Shown one piece after another: positions 8,332-17,110 of a stretch of DNA of 64,000 nt. The position numbers were made by a program, and so were the translations under genes. This DNA comes from Bacteroidota bacterium (lineage in GTDB: Bacteria; Bacteroidota; Bacteroidia; Chitinophagales; Chitinophagaceae). The notes beneath the pieces were generated by a model that saw only the letters and a list, made by a program, of their open reading frames with translations, did not search any database and was not told where the DNA came from. How positions within the stretch are numbered: the first letter of the stretch is position 1; each line of letters starts with the position of its first letter. Where the stretch lies: positions 18,616 to 82,615 of the forward strand of contig JABDGU010000001.1 of the NCBI GenBank assembly GCA_013285905.1, read 5' to 3'.

Positions 8332-10146
8332 ATGGAAGACCAGAATAACAATATTGATAATCTTTTCAAAAAAGGCCTCGGGAATTATACCGAGACCCCG
8401 CCTCCCCAGGTTTGGGATGCGCTTGAGAAAAGATTGGACGGAAAGCAAAAAAAGCGGGGTTTCTTTTATCCCTGGTTTATTTCTTTGCTTCTTTTGTCGT
8501 TCCTTTCACTGCTTGGGGGCACGTTCTGGAAACTTGCCATGCATGAACCCGCTGCTACTAAAAGCGCAACAGCAAACGAAATAGCCGCCAACACTAATAC
8601 AAGTTCAGCGCCAAACACCATAACAGATAATAAAACAGCAGATAATACTAACAACACAGCAGATAATACAACAGATAATATTAACAAACCAACAGAAAAA
8701 ACAAACAAGGCAAGCAAACAAACAAACAGCGACAAAGCAAGCAATGGCCAAACAGATAAGGCAAATATGGCTGCCAAGGATGGTACTACGATAAAGAATG
8801 ATACTAAACTGCCAAACGAGCCAAGCACTAAGCCGGAAAATGGTGAAGAGCAAAAAACGGCAGCCAAAGAAGCAAGCAAAGATGGCTTAAGTGCTAAATC
8901 AGTTACAGCGCATGCTGCCGCAGCGAAAATATTGCCGGCGGGAAATGTCAATACACTCAATGCTTTGCCTGATGTAAAAGCTTTGGCAAAAACAAAAGAA
9001 AGCAATACAGTCGCTTCGGCAAAGCAAGGAACCATCGCTGATGAAAAAACGGCTATTGAAACGGCAGCAAAAAGGGAGCATGTATCGTTATCTAAAATAG
9101 ATGCGGGGCACGAATTGATCGCTAAAAATGATAAGGTAATTGCAAAGCCTGTTGCGACAGAAGTAAAAATTGAAAATACGATTGCGCCTATTGTGCCTGC
9201 AGCTTCGATGGAAGCTGTAAGCACCTTTAAAGAAAGTATTGCTGCAGGCGTGGACACCGCTAATAAACAAAAAGACATTGATAATAATAAGCCAGAAAAT
9301 AGTTTGCCCAAAGAAGCTATTTCTAAAATAATAGCTGACAGGCTGGAAGCAGGAGTAAAAGGCGGCTATGAAAGCGGTTTTGGAACGAATGCAGCACAAA
9401 AGCTGGTTGGCTCGTTTTACCTGCAATATAAACTGAGCCCTAAATTTGCACTTATGGCGCAGCCCACTGCAAAAATTGCCCATTTGACTAGCCAAACAAT
9501 AAACGGAAAACAAACTTTTTATAACGAACATAATGATAGCAATTCCACCGTTACACCTATTGCAGCGGTATATATTACAACACAGGAGGGTAATCAGGAT
9601 ACAATAGGCTATAACCAGAAATATACTTTCTCACAAACACACGATTCAATTGTAAAATCCTATGCTTACGGAGGGACAACCGTTGAACTTGAATTACCGA
9701 TTTTATTGAAATACAGTATCAGCGATAAATTATCAGTATACGGTGGTATTAATATTATTTATGACAGGACCTACGGTATTAAGGAGCAGACTTATACAGC
9801 AAAAAATATAGCTGTAACAGCTGATACCACCGTGCAATGGGCACCCCTTCAGCCAAGTCCCGCTGCCCCAAGTGCAAGTTCCGTTTTAAAATATACAGGT
9901 ACAACTTCTTCGAATTACGCCGGCCCCTTATACCCTACACAGTCAAATAACCTATTGCGATTTGGCTACATGCTGGGCTTCAGTTATGAGTTCAGAAAAA
10001 GATGGCTCTTTGATGCACTGATGCAGCAAGGCAGTGCCAAATCTAATGTGCAGGGTGCTTATGATATCAATAAGCCCCTCGCATTACCTTATTTCCGGGT
10101 AACGCTTGGTTACAAACTGGGAAAGCTCTTCGGCCATTTGAAATAA
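8332..10146 (+). CDS. Anti-sigma-like N terminus, membrane helix, long linker and outer-membrane beta-barrel
   Basis: This 604-residue protein follows the ECF sigma gene. Residues 1-40 are cytoplasmic with a short amphipathic motif (PPPQVWDALEKRL). A single membrane helix covers about 44-67. Residues 72-340 form a very low-complexity linker rich in Ala, Lys, Thr, Asn and Asp. Residues about 345-604 look like an outer-membrane beta-barrel: alternating strands, VKGGYESGFG at the start and YFRVTLGYKLGKLF near the end. Known Bacteroidota relatives are annotated only as outer membrane beta-barrel proteins. If this topology is right, one chain spans both membranes and could carry an envelope signal to the sigma factor. 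The start is ATG 8332 rather than the TTG at 8314. A strong terminator follows. Confidence 0.7.
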   Translation: MEDQNNNIDNLFKKGLGNYTETPPPQVWDALEKRLDGKQKKRGFFYPWFISLLLLSFLSLLGGTFWKLAMHEPAATKSATANEIAANTNTSSAPNTITDNKTADNTNNTADNTTDNINKPTEKTNKASKQTNSDKASNGQTDKANMAAKDGTTIKNDTKLPNEPSTKPENGEEQKTAAKEASKDGLSAKSVTAHAAAAKILPAGNVNTLNALPDVKALAKTKESNTVASAKQGTIADEKTAIETAAKREHVSLSKIDAGHELIAKNDKVIAKPVATEVKIENTIAPIVPAASMEAVSTFKESIAAGVDTANKQKDIDNNKPENSLPKEAISKIIADRLEAGVKGGYESGFGTNAAQKLVGSFYLQYKLSPKFALMAQPTAKIAHLTSQTINGKQTFYNEHNDSNSTVTPIAAVYITTQEGNQDTIGYNQKYTFSQTHDSIVKSYAYGGTTVELELPILLKYSISDKLSVYGGINIIYDRTYGIKEQTYTAKNIAVTADTTVQWAPLQPSPAAPSASSVLKYTGTTSSNYAGPLYPTQSNNLLRFGYMLGFSYEFRKRWLFDALMQQGSAKSNVQGAYDINKPLALPYFRVTLGYKLGKLFGHLK

Positions 10147-10167
10147 TGTGCCACAATTGATTGTATA

Positions 10168-10201
10168 AAACAAAGAGGCGCAAATTTGCGCCTCTTTGTT
10201 T
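10168..10201. terminator. Perfect palindromic terminator (17-bp arms)
   Basis: The arms are fully complementary and meet at 10184/10185, with CAAAGAGGCGCAAA on the left. The flanking A and T tracts make it usable in both directions. It ends the sigma/barrel operon. A degenerate copy of its right half recurs at about 10291-10314. Confidence 0.8.
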
Positions 10202-10580
10202 ATTTGGAGTTGGTTTCCCTGCTGCCACTATTATATTGTCACTGATTCTTTCGCCAATCAGAGATTGGTTGCCACTACGCCGAGCAGCGGGGCAAATTTA
10301 TGCCTCTTTGTTTTACAGGGGAAATACCATTAGTATAGATGTTGCCGCTGATAGTTGTCTGCTCCTTACTGTTCAAGTTTTGGCTAAAGCCATTCTCCAT
10401 TTCGTAAGATCCCCGTCCTGAAGGACGGGGCTATTGATACATGTTTGTTGTTGGTCAGGCGACCGACAACGGTTTTGCTAAATAAAGTTTCCTTGTTACT
10501 TCCTCATTTCGTGAGACTGCTTTCCAGAAATGTCGGGACAGGCTGTTCTTCGCAATGACTGGAGTCCGTAGTGTTCCATA
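10202..10580. repeat. Intergenic region with several short palindromes, no gene
   Basis: The stretch between the barrel gene and yidC holds no convincing gene. It contains a partial copy of the preceding terminator (10291-10314), a 9-bp-arm hairpin CCCCGTCCT/AGGACGGGG (10411-10430), a near-perfect hairpin GTTGTTGGTC/GACCGACAAC (about 10447-10470), and near 10500-10560 a degraded stretch resembling the widespread TTCGCAATGAC genome repeat. These look like accumulated REP-type repeats. Confidence 0.5.
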
Positions 10581-10587
10581 AAAAAAA

Positions 10588-10611
10588 GCCCGGCATAGAA
10601 GACTGCCGGGC
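10588..10611 (-). terminator. Rho-independent terminator of yidC
   Basis: There is an 8-bp stem GCCCGGCA/TGCCGGGC. On the minus strand it is followed by a seven-base T run (10581-10587 as A on the plus strand), 26 bp after the yidC stop. Confidence 0.8.
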
Positions 10612-10636
10612 AAGTAAAAGTATGCGTTTGAATGTT

Positions 10637-12466
10637 TTATTTTTTCCCAGCTGGTTTAGCTTTTTCCTGTTGTGCTTTTTGTATCTGCTCCAGTTTTTGC
10701 GCCCATTTGGAGGGGGCAGCAGGTTTGTTCTTATTCTCCTGCAACTGCGCGTGAATAGCTTTTTCGTTGATAAAATATTTCTGTATCACGAATTGCATAG
10801 CAATACTGATGATGTTGGAGAAAGTATAGTAAAAGGTTAATGCCGCTGCCATTTTATTAAACACGCCCAAAAGCATGAATGGGAAAATGAAAGGCATATA
10901 CTTCAGGGCAGGGTTGTTAGGGTCCTGCGTGGTCATGTTGCGGTTATATACGGCCAGCCATAAACTGGTTGCTGTCATTAGCAATGTGAACAGGCTGATG
11001 TGATCGCCATAGAAAGGAATATTGAAGCCAAAATTATAAATGCTGTCGTAAGTGGACAGGTCGTGCGCCCAGAGGAAAGGTTTTTGCCGGAACTCCAGGA
11101 AATTGGGGAACATATAATACATGGCAAAGAGTATGGGGATCTGGAACAGGGTAGGGAGGCAGCCCCCTAAAGGATTGACCCCTGCAGTGCGGTAAAGCTT
11201 CATTTGCTCCATACCGAATTTCTGCTGGTCATCGCCATATTGCGCGCGCAGGGCATCTATCTCGGGTTTTAATACCCTCATTTTAGCAGCGGACAAATAG
11301 CTCTTATAAGTGAAGAAAGAAAGTATAAGGCGAATGATAAGCGTCATCAGCATGATGATGATGCCGTAATTGGTAATGAAACTGCTGAGGAAATAGAAGA
11401 TAGGGATAAGCAAACCTTTGTTAACATATTTTACAAAGGCCATCATACCATAACCAAGGGGCACCATCTCATCAAAGCTCATTTTATAAACCTTGAATGT
11501 TTTATAATCGTTAGGGCCTATATACCATTTTAAAGAAACAGACTCATCGTTGCCGGGTTTCAGCGCTATATCCATATTGGTAGATACTTTGGCAGCAATA
11601 CCGCTGTCCTGCAGCTTACTTGTAGCAGAAATATCTGCTTTGCTGAAGCCATCATTGGCAACCAGTATGGAACTAAAGTATTGTTTCCGGAAACCGATCC
11701 AGGAAACTGCCCCGTCTGAAAGGGTTTTTCTTTCGTCTCCCCTTATTGTAAAGTAATCGTCGTTATCATTTTTGTAATGGTAGTATACCTGGCAGTTGGC
11801 TCGTTCGTTTGTTATGTCTTTCTCAGTGTGCAAGCCCGTCATTTGCCAGTTCATGGTAAGTGCACTCACAGGCATGCCGGTAAGATGAATATTGCATTGC
11901 ATCAGGTAATCGTCGGCAGGTATGGAATAAATGATGTCCACTTTTTTACCATTCCCAAGGTCGGCCATAAAGTCTATGGTTTGGTCGCCGGTGGGCTCGT
12001 TGGTTACTGTAGGTGTAAAATAAAGGTCGGCAGTTGATACCGCGCCATTATTAACAGGCAGTATAGCAGCAAGCTGGTTACCCATCCCCTTAAACAGGTA
12101 AAGCGGGTCTTGCCCGTAGGTTTTATAAGCTTTTATTTCCGCGCTGCTTGGGAAAGCGCCTTTCGTATTGAACTCCAATACCAGTTTTTTATTCTCGATC
12201 TTCAGTGTTTGGGACTGGCCATTGAAAGCGGGAGGCATGCTCTTCCTTAAAGAGTCGTTGAGGGAATCTGTAGCGGCAGTGTTTGCAGCTACCTTCTTAT
12301 TTAAGGCAACGGTATCAACTATCGCTTTTGGGTGTATCCTTGCATCGGCAATGGAATCCGCCCTTTTTTGTTCTAAATATACTTTTTGTTCGTGCTGGTT
12401 ATAAAATACGTAGGTGATTACCAGGAGAATGATAAGGGCAAATCCAATGATTGAATTACGATCCAT
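10637..12466 (-). CDS. yidC: Membrane protein insertase YidC
   Basis: This 609-residue protein inserts and folds inner-membrane proteins, alone or with SecYEG. It has the Gram-negative layout: a first membrane helix (about residues 6-24), a large periplasmic domain to about 340, then the conserved helical core. The core contains LSFFTYKSYLSAAKM, the cytoplasmic coiled region, GGCLPTLFQIPILFAMYYMF and the last helices near LTFYYTFSNIISIAMQF, followed by a Lys/Ala-rich tail (AQQEKAKPAGKK) that can bind ribosomes. The start is the ATG at 12466, directly before the first helix. It is monocistronic and ends at a clear terminator. Confidence 0.95.
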   Translation of the reverse strand: MDRNSIIGFALIILLVITYVFYNQHEQKVYLEQKRADSIADARIHPKAIVDTVALNKKVAANTAATDSLNDSLRKSMPPAFNGQSQTLKIENKKLVLEFNTKGAFPSSAEIKAYKTYGQDPLYLFKGMGNQLAAILPVNNGAVSTADLYFTPTVTNEPTGDQTIDFMADLGNGKKVDIIYSIPADDYLMQCNIHLTGMPVSALTMNWQMTGLHTEKDITNERANCQVYYHYKNDNDDYFTIRGDERKTLSDGAVSWIGFRKQYFSSILVANDGFSKADISATSKLQDSGIAAKVSTNMDIALKPGNDESVSLKWYIGPNDYKTFKVYKMSFDEMVPLGYGMMAFVKYVNKGLLIPIFYFLSSFITNYGIIIMLMTLIIRLILSFFTYKSYLSAAKMRVLKPEIDALRAQYGDDQQKFGMEQMKLYRTAGVNPLGGCLPTLFQIPILFAMYYMFPNFLEFRQKPFLWAHDLSTYDSIYNFGFNIPFYGDHISLFTLLMTATSLWLAVYNRNMTTQDPNNPALKYMPFIFPFMLLGVFNKMAAALTFYYTFSNIISIAMQFVIQKYFINEKAIHAQLQENKNKPAAPSKWAQKLEQIQKAQQEKAKPAGKK

Positions 12467-12769
12467 GAAAGTGAAAAATGAGGTGCAAAGGTATATTATT
12501 TATACTGGCTAAACCCCCGGATTTCTTAAATATCCCGCTTTAACACCTTCGATTTGCGATTTATCGTTTTCCGGCATTATGAGAAATAAATTGTCAATTT
12601 TGCATATTGATAATCAGCGTATTATTAGTTCTAAAAGTATTACACATTAATTAATTATTTATTTTTAACTTGTTAAAAATTGAGTTTTTTGCCCTAAAAG
12701 CTATGATGGGCGGATTATTTATGCTATTTTGAACTCCCCAAGTTATTGTTCATATAAAATATGTAGTAT
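12467..12769. other. AT-rich intergenic region between yidC and the bactofilin gene
   Basis: This is a divergent gap of about 300 bp that must hold promoters for both genes. I see no gene and no exact TAnnTTTG box near the bactofilin start. Nothing else stands out. Confidence 0.5.
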
Positions 12770-13207
12770 ATGTTTACAAGAAGCAAACCAAAAAGTGACG
12801 CGAAGTATGGGTTTTTCCCGGCTGATTCTATCAGCACTGTGGCAGGCAGCATGCGTATGACCGGCGATATTGAAGCAGAACACGATATGCGTATTGACGG
12901 AAAGATCTATGGTAATGTGTATTGCAATGCAAAGGTAGTATTAGGCCCTTCGGGAATTATTGAAGGCGACCTCCACGCGCAGAATGCAGATATTTTTGGT
13001 TCCGTTCACGGCAATATTGTCATTAAAGACATGCTTTGTTTAAAATCAAAATGCAATATAACAGGCAACCTGACCATAGGCAAACTGGATATAGAGCCTG
13101 AAGCAGAGTTTAACGGTAATTGCACTATGGTGCATGAAACGCCAAGCGCGCAAACAGCGAAAGTTGTTGGTGCCCAAAGAAGCGCCGAGCTTGTTGAAGA
13201 ATATTAA
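12770..13207 (+). CDS. Bactofilin (polymer-forming cytoskeletal protein)
   Basis: This 145-residue protein has the regular beta-helix repeat of bactofilins over about residues 22-120: turns spaced by about 17 residues, such as GSMRMTGDIEAEHDMRIDG, then KIYGNVY and NITGNLTIGKLDIEPEAEF. Proteins of this family polymerise without nucleotides into filaments that position cell-wall or envelope machinery. The N terminus is short and charged with no signal peptide, so it acts on the cytoplasmic side. A terminator hairpin follows 23 bp after the stop, so it is a single-gene unit. Confidence 0.85.
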   Translation: MFTRSKPKSDAKYGFFPADSISTVAGSMRMTGDIEAEHDMRIDGKIYGNVYCNAKVVLGPSGIIEGDLHAQNADIFGSVHGNIVIKDMLCLKSKCNITGNLTIGKLDIEPEAEFNGNCTMVHETPSAQTAKVVGAQRSAELVEEY

Positions 13208-13230
13208 TATACATCTGTTATTGCAATAAA

Positions 13231-13262
13231 ATATTAAGCCGGGTATTGCCCGGCTTAATATT
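13231..13262. terminator. Terminator after the bactofilin gene
   Basis: The hairpin has 13-bp arms (ATATTAAGCCGGG / CCCGGCTTAATAT) and a 5-base loop, with a T run on its right side. Confidence 0.8.
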
Positions 13263-13333
13263 TGCCTTCCTTTTCCGGCCAATAATTATCCAATACCTGT
13301 TTATTACAAATCGGTAATCCCGTTTCAGAGTAT

Positions 13334-13341
13334 TACTTTTG
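13334..13341 (+). promoter_or_regulatory. -7 promoter box TACTTTTG
   Basis: It matches the Bacteroidota -7 consensus TAnnTTTG and lies 22 bp before the FAH-family ATG. No clear TTTG at -33. Confidence 0.45.
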
Positions 13342-13363
13342 CCTCTCAATCTCAAAACATCAG

Positions 13364-14365
13364 ATGAAACTCGTTACCTATTTAAAACAAGGCAAAGAAC
13401 AACTGGCATTTTACATAAACAACCAGCTATACGATACCAATGCTGCCAATATAAGTTTGCCGGCCACCATGAAAGAACTCCTGAACAACTGGGAAGCTTC
13501 TATAAGTGAGATGCACAAAGCAAATGATGCAATAAAAAACGGCGCTGCATCCGAAAGTACCAGTTTTATTAATGCAGATGTGCTGGCCCCCGTGCCTTAC
13601 CCTACATCCTGCCGGGATGGCTATGCTTTTCGCCAGCATGTGGCCGCAGCGCGCCGCAACCGCAAAGTGGATATGATAGCTGAGTTTGACCAATACCCGA
13701 TATTTTATTTCACCAACCACAATGCTATACAAGGCCCCGGCCCCATACCCTGCATGCCGGACCATTTTCAGAAACTGGATTTTGAACTGGAAGCAGCTAT
13801 TGTAATTTGCAAAAAAGGACGCAATATAAAGGCTGAGGAAGCAGACCAATATATAGGTGGCTACATGATAATGAACGACATGAGCGCCCGTGCCCTGCAA
13901 ATGGAAGAAATGCTATTGAACCTTGGCCCTGCAAAAGGTAAAGATTTCAGCACGGTGATAGGGCCTATGCTGGTAACACCTGATGAACTGGAGCCTTACA
14001 AGATACCTGCAAAACCAAACCACACGGGCAATGCTTATAACCTTAAAATGACCTGCAATGTAAATGGTGTGCAAGTAAGCGAAGGCAATATGGGTGATAT
14101 GGACTGGACCTTTGCAGAGATAATTGAACGCTGTGCGTATGGCGCAGATATATTGCCCGGCGATGTGATAGGCAGTGGCACGGTAGGCACAGGCTGTTTC
14201 CTGGAACTGAACGGCACAGGCTTGCTGAACGACCCTAATTATAAAGTGCAATGGCTGCAGCCCGGCGATGTGGTAGAAATGGAAATTGATGGCCTTGGGC
14301 ATCTTAAGAATACGATAGTAGCAGAAAATACTGACTGGAGTATTTTAAAACTAAAGAAGATTTAA
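13364..14365 (+). CDS. Fumarylacetoacetate hydrolase family protein
   Basis: This 333-residue protein has the FAH C-terminal catalytic fold. The acidic metal-binding pattern is visible as DFELEAAIVI (about 140-149) and YMIMNDMSARALQ, with the later GDVIGSGTVGTG. Family members cleave or hydrate 1,3-diketo acids in aromatic or sugar-acid breakdown, using Mg or Ca. It is followed after 19 bp by a 3-hydroxyacyl-CoA dehydrogenase on the same strand, which suggests joint work in amino-acid or aromatic catabolism. True fumarylacetoacetase is usually longer (about 420), so the exact substrate is open. Confidence 0.8.
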   Translation: MKLVTYLKQGKEQLAFYINNQLYDTNAANISLPATMKELLNNWEASISEMHKANDAIKNGAASESTSFINADVLAPVPYPTSCRDGYAFRQHVAAARRNRKVDMIAEFDQYPIFYFTNHNAIQGPGPIPCMPDHFQKLDFELEAAIVICKKGRNIKAEEADQYIGGYMIMNDMSARALQMEEMLLNLGPAKGKDFSTVIGPMLVTPDELEPYKIPAKPNHTGNAYNLKMTCNVNGVQVSEGNMGDMDWTFAEIIERCAYGADILPGDVIGSGTVGTGCFLELNGTGLLNDPNYKVQWLQPGDVVEMEIDGLGHLKNTIVAENTDWSILKLKKI

Positions 14366-14384
14366 CTGCAAAGACACTAAGGCG

Positions 14385-15539
14385 ATGGATCAGGATACAA
14401 TTGTTGGAGTAATAGGTTCAGGTGCTATGGGCGCAGGTATAGCACAGGTAGCGGCTGTTGCAGGCCACAAGGTTGTGCTTTATGATAATAATAATGCAGC
14501 CCTGGATAATGCTAAAACAGGCCTCAGCAATACACTCCAAAAACTGCAGGAGAAAGGAAAATTAAAAAATGCCGAAGAAATTTTAACTCGTTTCACCTTT
14601 GCAAACGAACTGAATACTCTTGCACATTGTACATTAATAATAGAAGCCATTGTCGAAAAACTGGAAGTAAAGAAGGCTGTCTTTGCCGAACTTGAAAAAA
14701 TAGTAAGCGATACCTGTGTGCTTGCCAGCAATACCTCATCATTGTCCATTACTTCAATAGCGGCAGCGTGTAACAAACCGGGCAGGGTTTTAGGCCTGCA
14801 CTTTTTCAATCCGGCTCCATTAATGGCGCTTGTAGAAGTTATACCTGCTGTGCAGACAGATGATACTTTAATTCCTGTGGCCAAACAATTGATGCAACAA
14901 TGGGGTAAAACACCCGTAGTAGCAAAAGATACACCGGGCTTTATAGTGAACCGCATTGCCCGCCCTTTCTATGGGGAGGCTATTCGGATATATGAAGAAG
15001 GCATAGCAGACATGGCAACTATAGATTGGGCCATGACAGAGATAGGCGGCTTCCGCATGGGGCCATTTGCCCTTATGGATTTTATAGGCCACGATGTAAA
15101 CTATGTGGTAACAGAAACGGTTTTCCAATCCTTCTTTTACGACCCGCGTTATAAGCCATCCTTTGCACAGAAAAGATTATTGGAGGCCGGCTGGCTGGGT
15201 AAAAAATCAGGACGTGGCTTTTACAATTATGCCGAAGGCTCAAGTATGCCACAAGCTAATAAAGACGAGACCTTAGGCACTAATATTTTTGAACGCATAC
15301 TGGCTATGCTTATTAATGAAGCTGTTGAAGCGCTACATCTCAATATTGCATCCCACGAAGACCTTGAGACTGCCATGACCAAAGGTGTGAATTATCCTAA
15401 AGGTTTGTTGAAATGGTGTGACGAATGGGGAGCAGATAAATGCCTTGAAAAACTTGATGGACTTTATCATGCCTACCATGAAGATCGCTACCGGGCAAGC
15501 GTGTTACTAAGAATGATAGTTGCGAGCAGAAGGTCTTAG
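14385..15539 (+). CDS. 3-hydroxyacyl-CoA dehydrogenase, PaaH-like
   Basis: This 384-residue enzyme oxidises 3-hydroxyacyl-CoA to 3-ketoacyl-CoA with NAD. The Rossmann loop is at the N terminus (GSGAMGAGIAQVAA). The catalytic region contains SNTSSLSIT and LHFFNPAPLMALVEV, and the first C-terminal domain contains FIVNRIARPFY. A second C-terminal repeat (about 305-380, KGVNYPKGLLKW) makes it longer than the 280-residue butyryl type and closer to PaaH/PaaC, the 3-hydroxyadipyl-CoA dehydrogenase of phenylacetate breakdown. No other paa genes are in view, so the pathway is an inference. It is in operon with the FAH-family gene. Confidence 0.85.
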   Translation: MDQDTIVGVIGSGAMGAGIAQVAAVAGHKVVLYDNNNAALDNAKTGLSNTLQKLQEKGKLKNAEEILTRFTFANELNTLAHCTLIIEAIVEKLEVKKAVFAELEKIVSDTCVLASNTSSLSITSIAAACNKPGRVLGLHFFNPAPLMALVEVIPAVQTDDTLIPVAKQLMQQWGKTPVVAKDTPGFIVNRIARPFYGEAIRIYEEGIADMATIDWAMTEIGGFRMGPFALMDFIGHDVNYVVTETVFQSFFYDPRYKPSFAQKRLLEAGWLGKKSGRGFYNYAEGSSMPQANKDETLGTNIFERILAMLINEAVEALHLNIASHEDLETAMTKGVNYPKGLLKWCDEWGADKCLEKLDGLYHAYHEDRYRASVLLRMIVASRRS

Positions 15540-15587
15540 TCATAGGAATCACATTCACCACATTTTATCACATTTACCACATTAATC

Positions 15588-15863
15588 TTATTTTTTAACA
15601 GCATCCACTTTGCAGGAATAGATATCGGGGTCGTTAAGTACACTGTCGATATGCTCCAGCGCATCTGTTTCGCTTGGGAATTTTTTCATCATCTTGTCCA
15701 TCACGCAATCACAATAAGATTTTGCTTTATCGGGTGAGCCTGCCCAAGTAGTAGCTGTTTCCAGGCAGTCATCATAAAATGCTTTCTTGTCTTCACCATC
15801 CCAACTGCCTTTGCAGGCTGTGAAAGAGAAAATGATGAGTATAAAAATGAGGGTTCTGCCCAT
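15588..15863 (-). CDS. Small predicted lipoprotein
   Basis: This 91-residue protein has a lipoprotein signal with lipobox FTAC (about residues 13-16). The mature part holds four more cysteines in a spaced pattern (DDCLETA, YCDCVMDKM, YSCKVD) that could form disulfides in the periplasm. The CDC motif in a helical context recalls small Bacteroidota proteins of unknown role. It converges on the PaaH-like gene and is divergent from the FMN reductase. Confidence 0.6.
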   Translation of the reverse strand: MGRTLIFILIIFSFTACKGSWDGEDKKAFYDDCLETATTWAGSPDKAKSYCDCVMDKMMKKFPSETDALEHIDSVLNDPDIYSCKVDAVKK

Positions 15864-15927
15864 TATTAATATTTTTAGTGGATAAAGCTGTATTTTGTAA
15901 TGGATTTAAAATAAAGCTACATAATTT

Positions 15928-16497
15928 ATGTTAAAGATCACCATTCTTTATGGCGCAATCCGCGAGGGACGGCTCAGCATAAGAGCTGCAAGGGCTATTG
16001 AAAAAGCTTTAAAAGAAAGCGGCAAGGCGGAAGTTAGCTTCATAGATATCAAGACCTATCATCTCCCCGTGATGGAGTCCCGCCTTTTTGAAATGAAAAA
16101 CCCGCCGGATTCCTTACTGGAAATAAGCAGCCTGCTGAGCGGTGCGGATGGCATAGTGCTTGTTTCTCCGGAGTATAACAATGGCTACAGCGGCGCCATG
16201 AAAAACGCAGTTGACTATTTTACTAAAGAGTGGTCGCATAAACCTATTGGTATTGTAGCGGGTTCCAACGGCAAAATGGGAGGTATTAATGCTTCCAATA
16301 TGATGCAGCTACTTGTGCTTGCCATCAATGCTTTTCCTATGCCATATAAACTTTTGGTGCCTGAGTTGCAAAATGCCCTTGATGAGGAAGGCAATCCGCA
16401 GAATGAGATAATGGCCAAAAATATCAAGCGCTTTGTATCGGAATATTTGTGGTTTGTGGAAGCAATATCTAATCAAGTGAAGAAAGGTTCTTCATAA
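15928..16497 (+). CDS. NADPH-dependent FMN reductase family protein
   Basis: This 189-residue protein has the flavodoxin-like fold of NAD(P)H:FMN reductases. The phosphate loop is YGAIREGRLS (about residues 8-17) and the flavin-binding segment is SPEYNNGYSGAMKNAVDYF (about 80-98). Such enzymes reduce flavins, quinones or azo compounds in the cytoplasm. It follows the lipoprotein divergently and is followed by unrelated small genes, so there is no context for its substrate. Confidence 0.8.
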   Translation: MLKITILYGAIREGRLSIRAARAIEKALKESGKAEVSFIDIKTYHLPVMESRLFEMKNPPDSLLEISSLLSGADGIVLVSPEYNNGYSGAMKNAVDYFTKEWSHKPIGIVAGSNGKMGGINASNMMQLLVLAINAFPMPYKLLVPELQNALDEEGNPQNEIMAKNIKRFVSEYLWFVEAISNQVKKGSS

Positions 16498-16549
16498 ATC
16501 AGACGGGTGCAAATAGCAGCCTTTTTTATTATCTTTAAAAAAACAGGTT

Positions 16550-16810
16550 ATGGGACGTACAATAATTTGGTGTTTGATTGTCGGGCTTATAGGGGTATTT
16601 GTTTACTATACTTTCATAAAGCCAAAGGAAACATTTGCAGAATTGCGGCAAATGGCGAAAGATAGGCACCAGCGTAAACTTCTTGCTAAGCAAACCATCA
16701 ATCATCAAGAATGGGGAATATATGGTTGGAGCAATAATACCTATCTGAGTAAAGTGGAAAGGTTCAGGCAAGAAGAAAAAATAAAAAACTTTTGGAAAAA
16801 GTCAAACTGA
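16550..16810 (+). CDS. Small single-pass membrane protein, unknown
   Basis: This is an 86-residue protein with one N-terminal membrane helix (about residues 4-23, IIWCLIVGLIGVFVYYTF) followed by a charged, Lys/Arg/Glu-rich cytoplasmic or periplasmic tail. I do not recognise the family. The next small gene starts 6 bp later, so the pair is probably co-transcribed. Confidence 0.5.
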   Translation: MGRTIIWCLIVGLIGVFVYYTFIKPKETFAELRQMAKDRHQRKLLAKQTINHQEWGIYGWSNNTYLSKVERFRQEEKIKNFWKKSN

Positions 16811-16816
16811 AAGACT

Positions 16817-17023
16817 ATGACAAATGAACAACTTCAATTTAAAGAACTTATAGAAAGGCAAAAATGCAAGACGCATAATCAATCTGCTGAATTAATTATT
16901 TCTCAGCAAGGACATTATGATGGACTTAAAAACGTCTGTTGTGAGGAATTTAGAGATATATTAACAGATATGATAATGAACCAGATTGCAGACGAAACAT
17001 CTACTGAAATAGGAAGTTGGTAA
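16817..17023 (+). CDS. Small hypothetical protein
   Basis: This is a 68-residue soluble acidic protein with three cysteines (KCKTH, VCCEEF). No signal, membrane segment or known motif is visible. Its start lies 6 bp after the preceding small membrane protein. Support comes only from its position, tight spacing and an unbroken frame. Confidence 0.4.
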   Translation: MTNEQLQFKELIERQKCKTHNQSAELIISQQGHYDGLKNVCCEEFRDILTDMIMNQIADETSTEIGSW

Positions 17024-17062
17024 AATCAAAGCGTAAAAATTCAAACTGTGACACCACCAAAT

Positions 17063-17093
17063 TTTGCAAACAAGTACAAGTACTGTAATTTTG
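17063..17093 (+). promoter_or_regulatory. Promoter and operator of the RelE-type toxin-antitoxin pair
   Basis: TTTG (17063-17066), 19 bases, then TAATTTTG (17086-17093) is an exact Bacteroidota promoter. Between the boxes sits the inverted repeat AGTAC-AA-GTACT (17073-17084), well placed for repression by the antitoxin. The antitoxin ATG is 17 bp downstream. Confidence 0.7.
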
Positions 17094-17110
17094 TATAAAT
17101 TGAATCAAGC

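Noticed and set aside
8466..9311. Long hydrophobic 281-codon frame on the minus strand
   Set aside because: It is the antisense of the Ala/Lys/Thr-rich linker of the barrel protein. Low-complexity codons create the open frame and its membrane-like composition.
10161..10421. 86-codon frame after the barrel gene
   Set aside because: It lies across the terminator palindrome and other short repeats and shows no protein-like pattern.
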